DNA from: Myxococcales bacterium
Lineage (GTDB): Bacteria; Myxococcota; Myxococcia; Myxococcales; Myxococcaceae
Direction of reading: 5' to 3'
Length of the DNA: 14,158 bases
Assembly: GCA_003153055.1 (NCBI GenBank)
Contig: PMBV01000501.1
Coordinates: 2,523-16,680 of the forward strand
The notes below the pieces were generated by a model that did not search any database, was not told the DNA's origin, and worked only from the letters and a program-made list of their open reading frames with translations. The position numbers and the translations under genes were made by a program. Positions 13,882 through 14,158 of the stretch are shown here, piece by piece; the stretch's first letter is position 1; every line of letters begins with the position of its first letter.

Positions 13882-14158
13882 GGCTTCACTTGGAATCGGC
13901 TGCGCAGCATGGAATGACGCGCCGGAGCGCTGCCCAGTCGGGCCAGCTGTTGAATCTTCACGTCCTCCGGAGTGTACGAGGGCAGGATGATGGGCGAGAC
14001 CAGGTCCGAGTCGACGCCCTCGGAGACGAGCTCCTTGGCGTGGCGGGCGACGTGCTCGACCGAGAGCTTGCCCACCTTCGCCTTCTTCGCGTACTCGCTC
14101 GCGAAACGCCCGGCGCGGCGGCCGAAGACGTTGTAGTCGAGCACCGAGTTGCCCATCA
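13878..14158 (-). CDS. C-terminal fragment of fumarate reductase/succinate dehydrogenase-type flavoprotein (TfrA/FrdA-like)
   Basis: Only the last ~93 codons are in the window; the gene continues past position 14158, and the in-frame ATG at 14156 is internal. The fragment opens with GNSVLDYNVFGRRAG, which matches the conserved stretch near the end of the FAD-binding domain of FrdA/SdhA/NadB/TfrA flavoproteins (usual form GNSLLDxxVFGRRAG). About 75 further residues follow, shorter than the C-terminal extension of classical membrane-bound FrdA/SdhA, which fits a soluble thiol:fumarate-reductase-like or HdrBC-partnered flavoprotein. Its stop overlaps the hdrC start by 4 bases (ATGA), so the two are probably translationally coupled. 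The likely role is fumarate reduction or succinate oxidation, using HdrC/HdrB as the electron-transfer arm. The active-site residues lie outside the window, so L-aspartate oxidase or another member of the superfamily is not strictly excluded. Confidence 0.7.
   Translation of the reverse strand, partial: MGNSVLDYNVFGRRAGRFASEYAKKAKVGKLSVEHVARHAKELVSEGVDSDLVSPIILPSYTPEDVKIQQLARLGSAPARHSMLRSRFQVKP

Noticed and set aside
1..14158. Mobile elements, CRISPR, tRNA or defence systems
   Set aside because: No repeats, transposase, integrase or RNA-like structures seen; the whole window is accounted for by metabolic genes.

Overview
The window is one unbroken stretch of 15 tightly packed genes, all on the minus strand, so the biological order runs from high to low coordinates. 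Neighbours overlap by 1-11 bases or are separated by at most 43 bases. There is no gap of 300 bases or more, and no mobile element, RNA gene, CRISPR array, internal terminator or internal promoter is visible. Both ends cut a gene: a flavoprotein tail at 13878-14158 and an isocitrate dehydrogenase head at 1-239. The DNA is GC-rich and every gene product is a soluble, oxygen-sensitive type of enzyme. This points to a high-GC anaerobic or facultative bacterium. A Myxococcota/deltaproteobacterial-type host is a guess; the sequence does not settle the taxon.

Layout in transcription order: (1) 14158-12552, the end of a fumarate-reductase/succinate-dehydrogenase-type flavoprotein followed by HdrC and HdrB (heterodisulfide reductase CCG subunits). 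(2) 12540-9590, a complete four-subunit 2-oxoglutarate:ferredoxin oxidoreductase in the order korD-korA-korB-korC. (3) 9593-4299, HdrA followed by an FlxDCBA-type module: an MvhD/FlpD-like [2Fe-2S] protein, two dicluster iron-sulfur proteins, and an FAD/NAD(P)-binding [2Fe-2S] subunit. (4) 4280-264, an ATP-grasp ATP-citrate lyase subunit and an unusually long (about 900 aa) CoA-ligase/citrate-synthase-like partner. (5) 239-1, the N-terminus of an NADP-type isocitrate dehydrogenase.

Together these include the enzymes characteristic of a reductive (reverse) TCA cycle: a fumarate-reductase-like flavoprotein, ferredoxin-dependent 2-oxoglutarate synthase, isocitrate dehydrogenase and ATP-citrate lyase. 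They sit with an Hdr/Flx flavin-based electron-bifurcation set. The attractive inference is an operon that couples NAD(P)H oxidation to a high-potential acceptor through HdrBC, possibly fumarate via the adjacent flavoprotein. The same reaction would make low-potential reduced ferredoxin, which KorABCD would spend on reductive carboxylation of succinyl-CoA. The reverse (oxidative, confurcating) direction cannot be excluded from sequence.

The two items most worth attention are the split of HdrBC from HdrA, with HdrBC next to a flavoprotein as in thiol:fumarate reductase, and the divergent, oversized ATP-citrate lyase large subunit. The latter keeps the phospho-histidine motif and two late citrate-synthase catalytic residues but seems to lack the early Asp-His signature.
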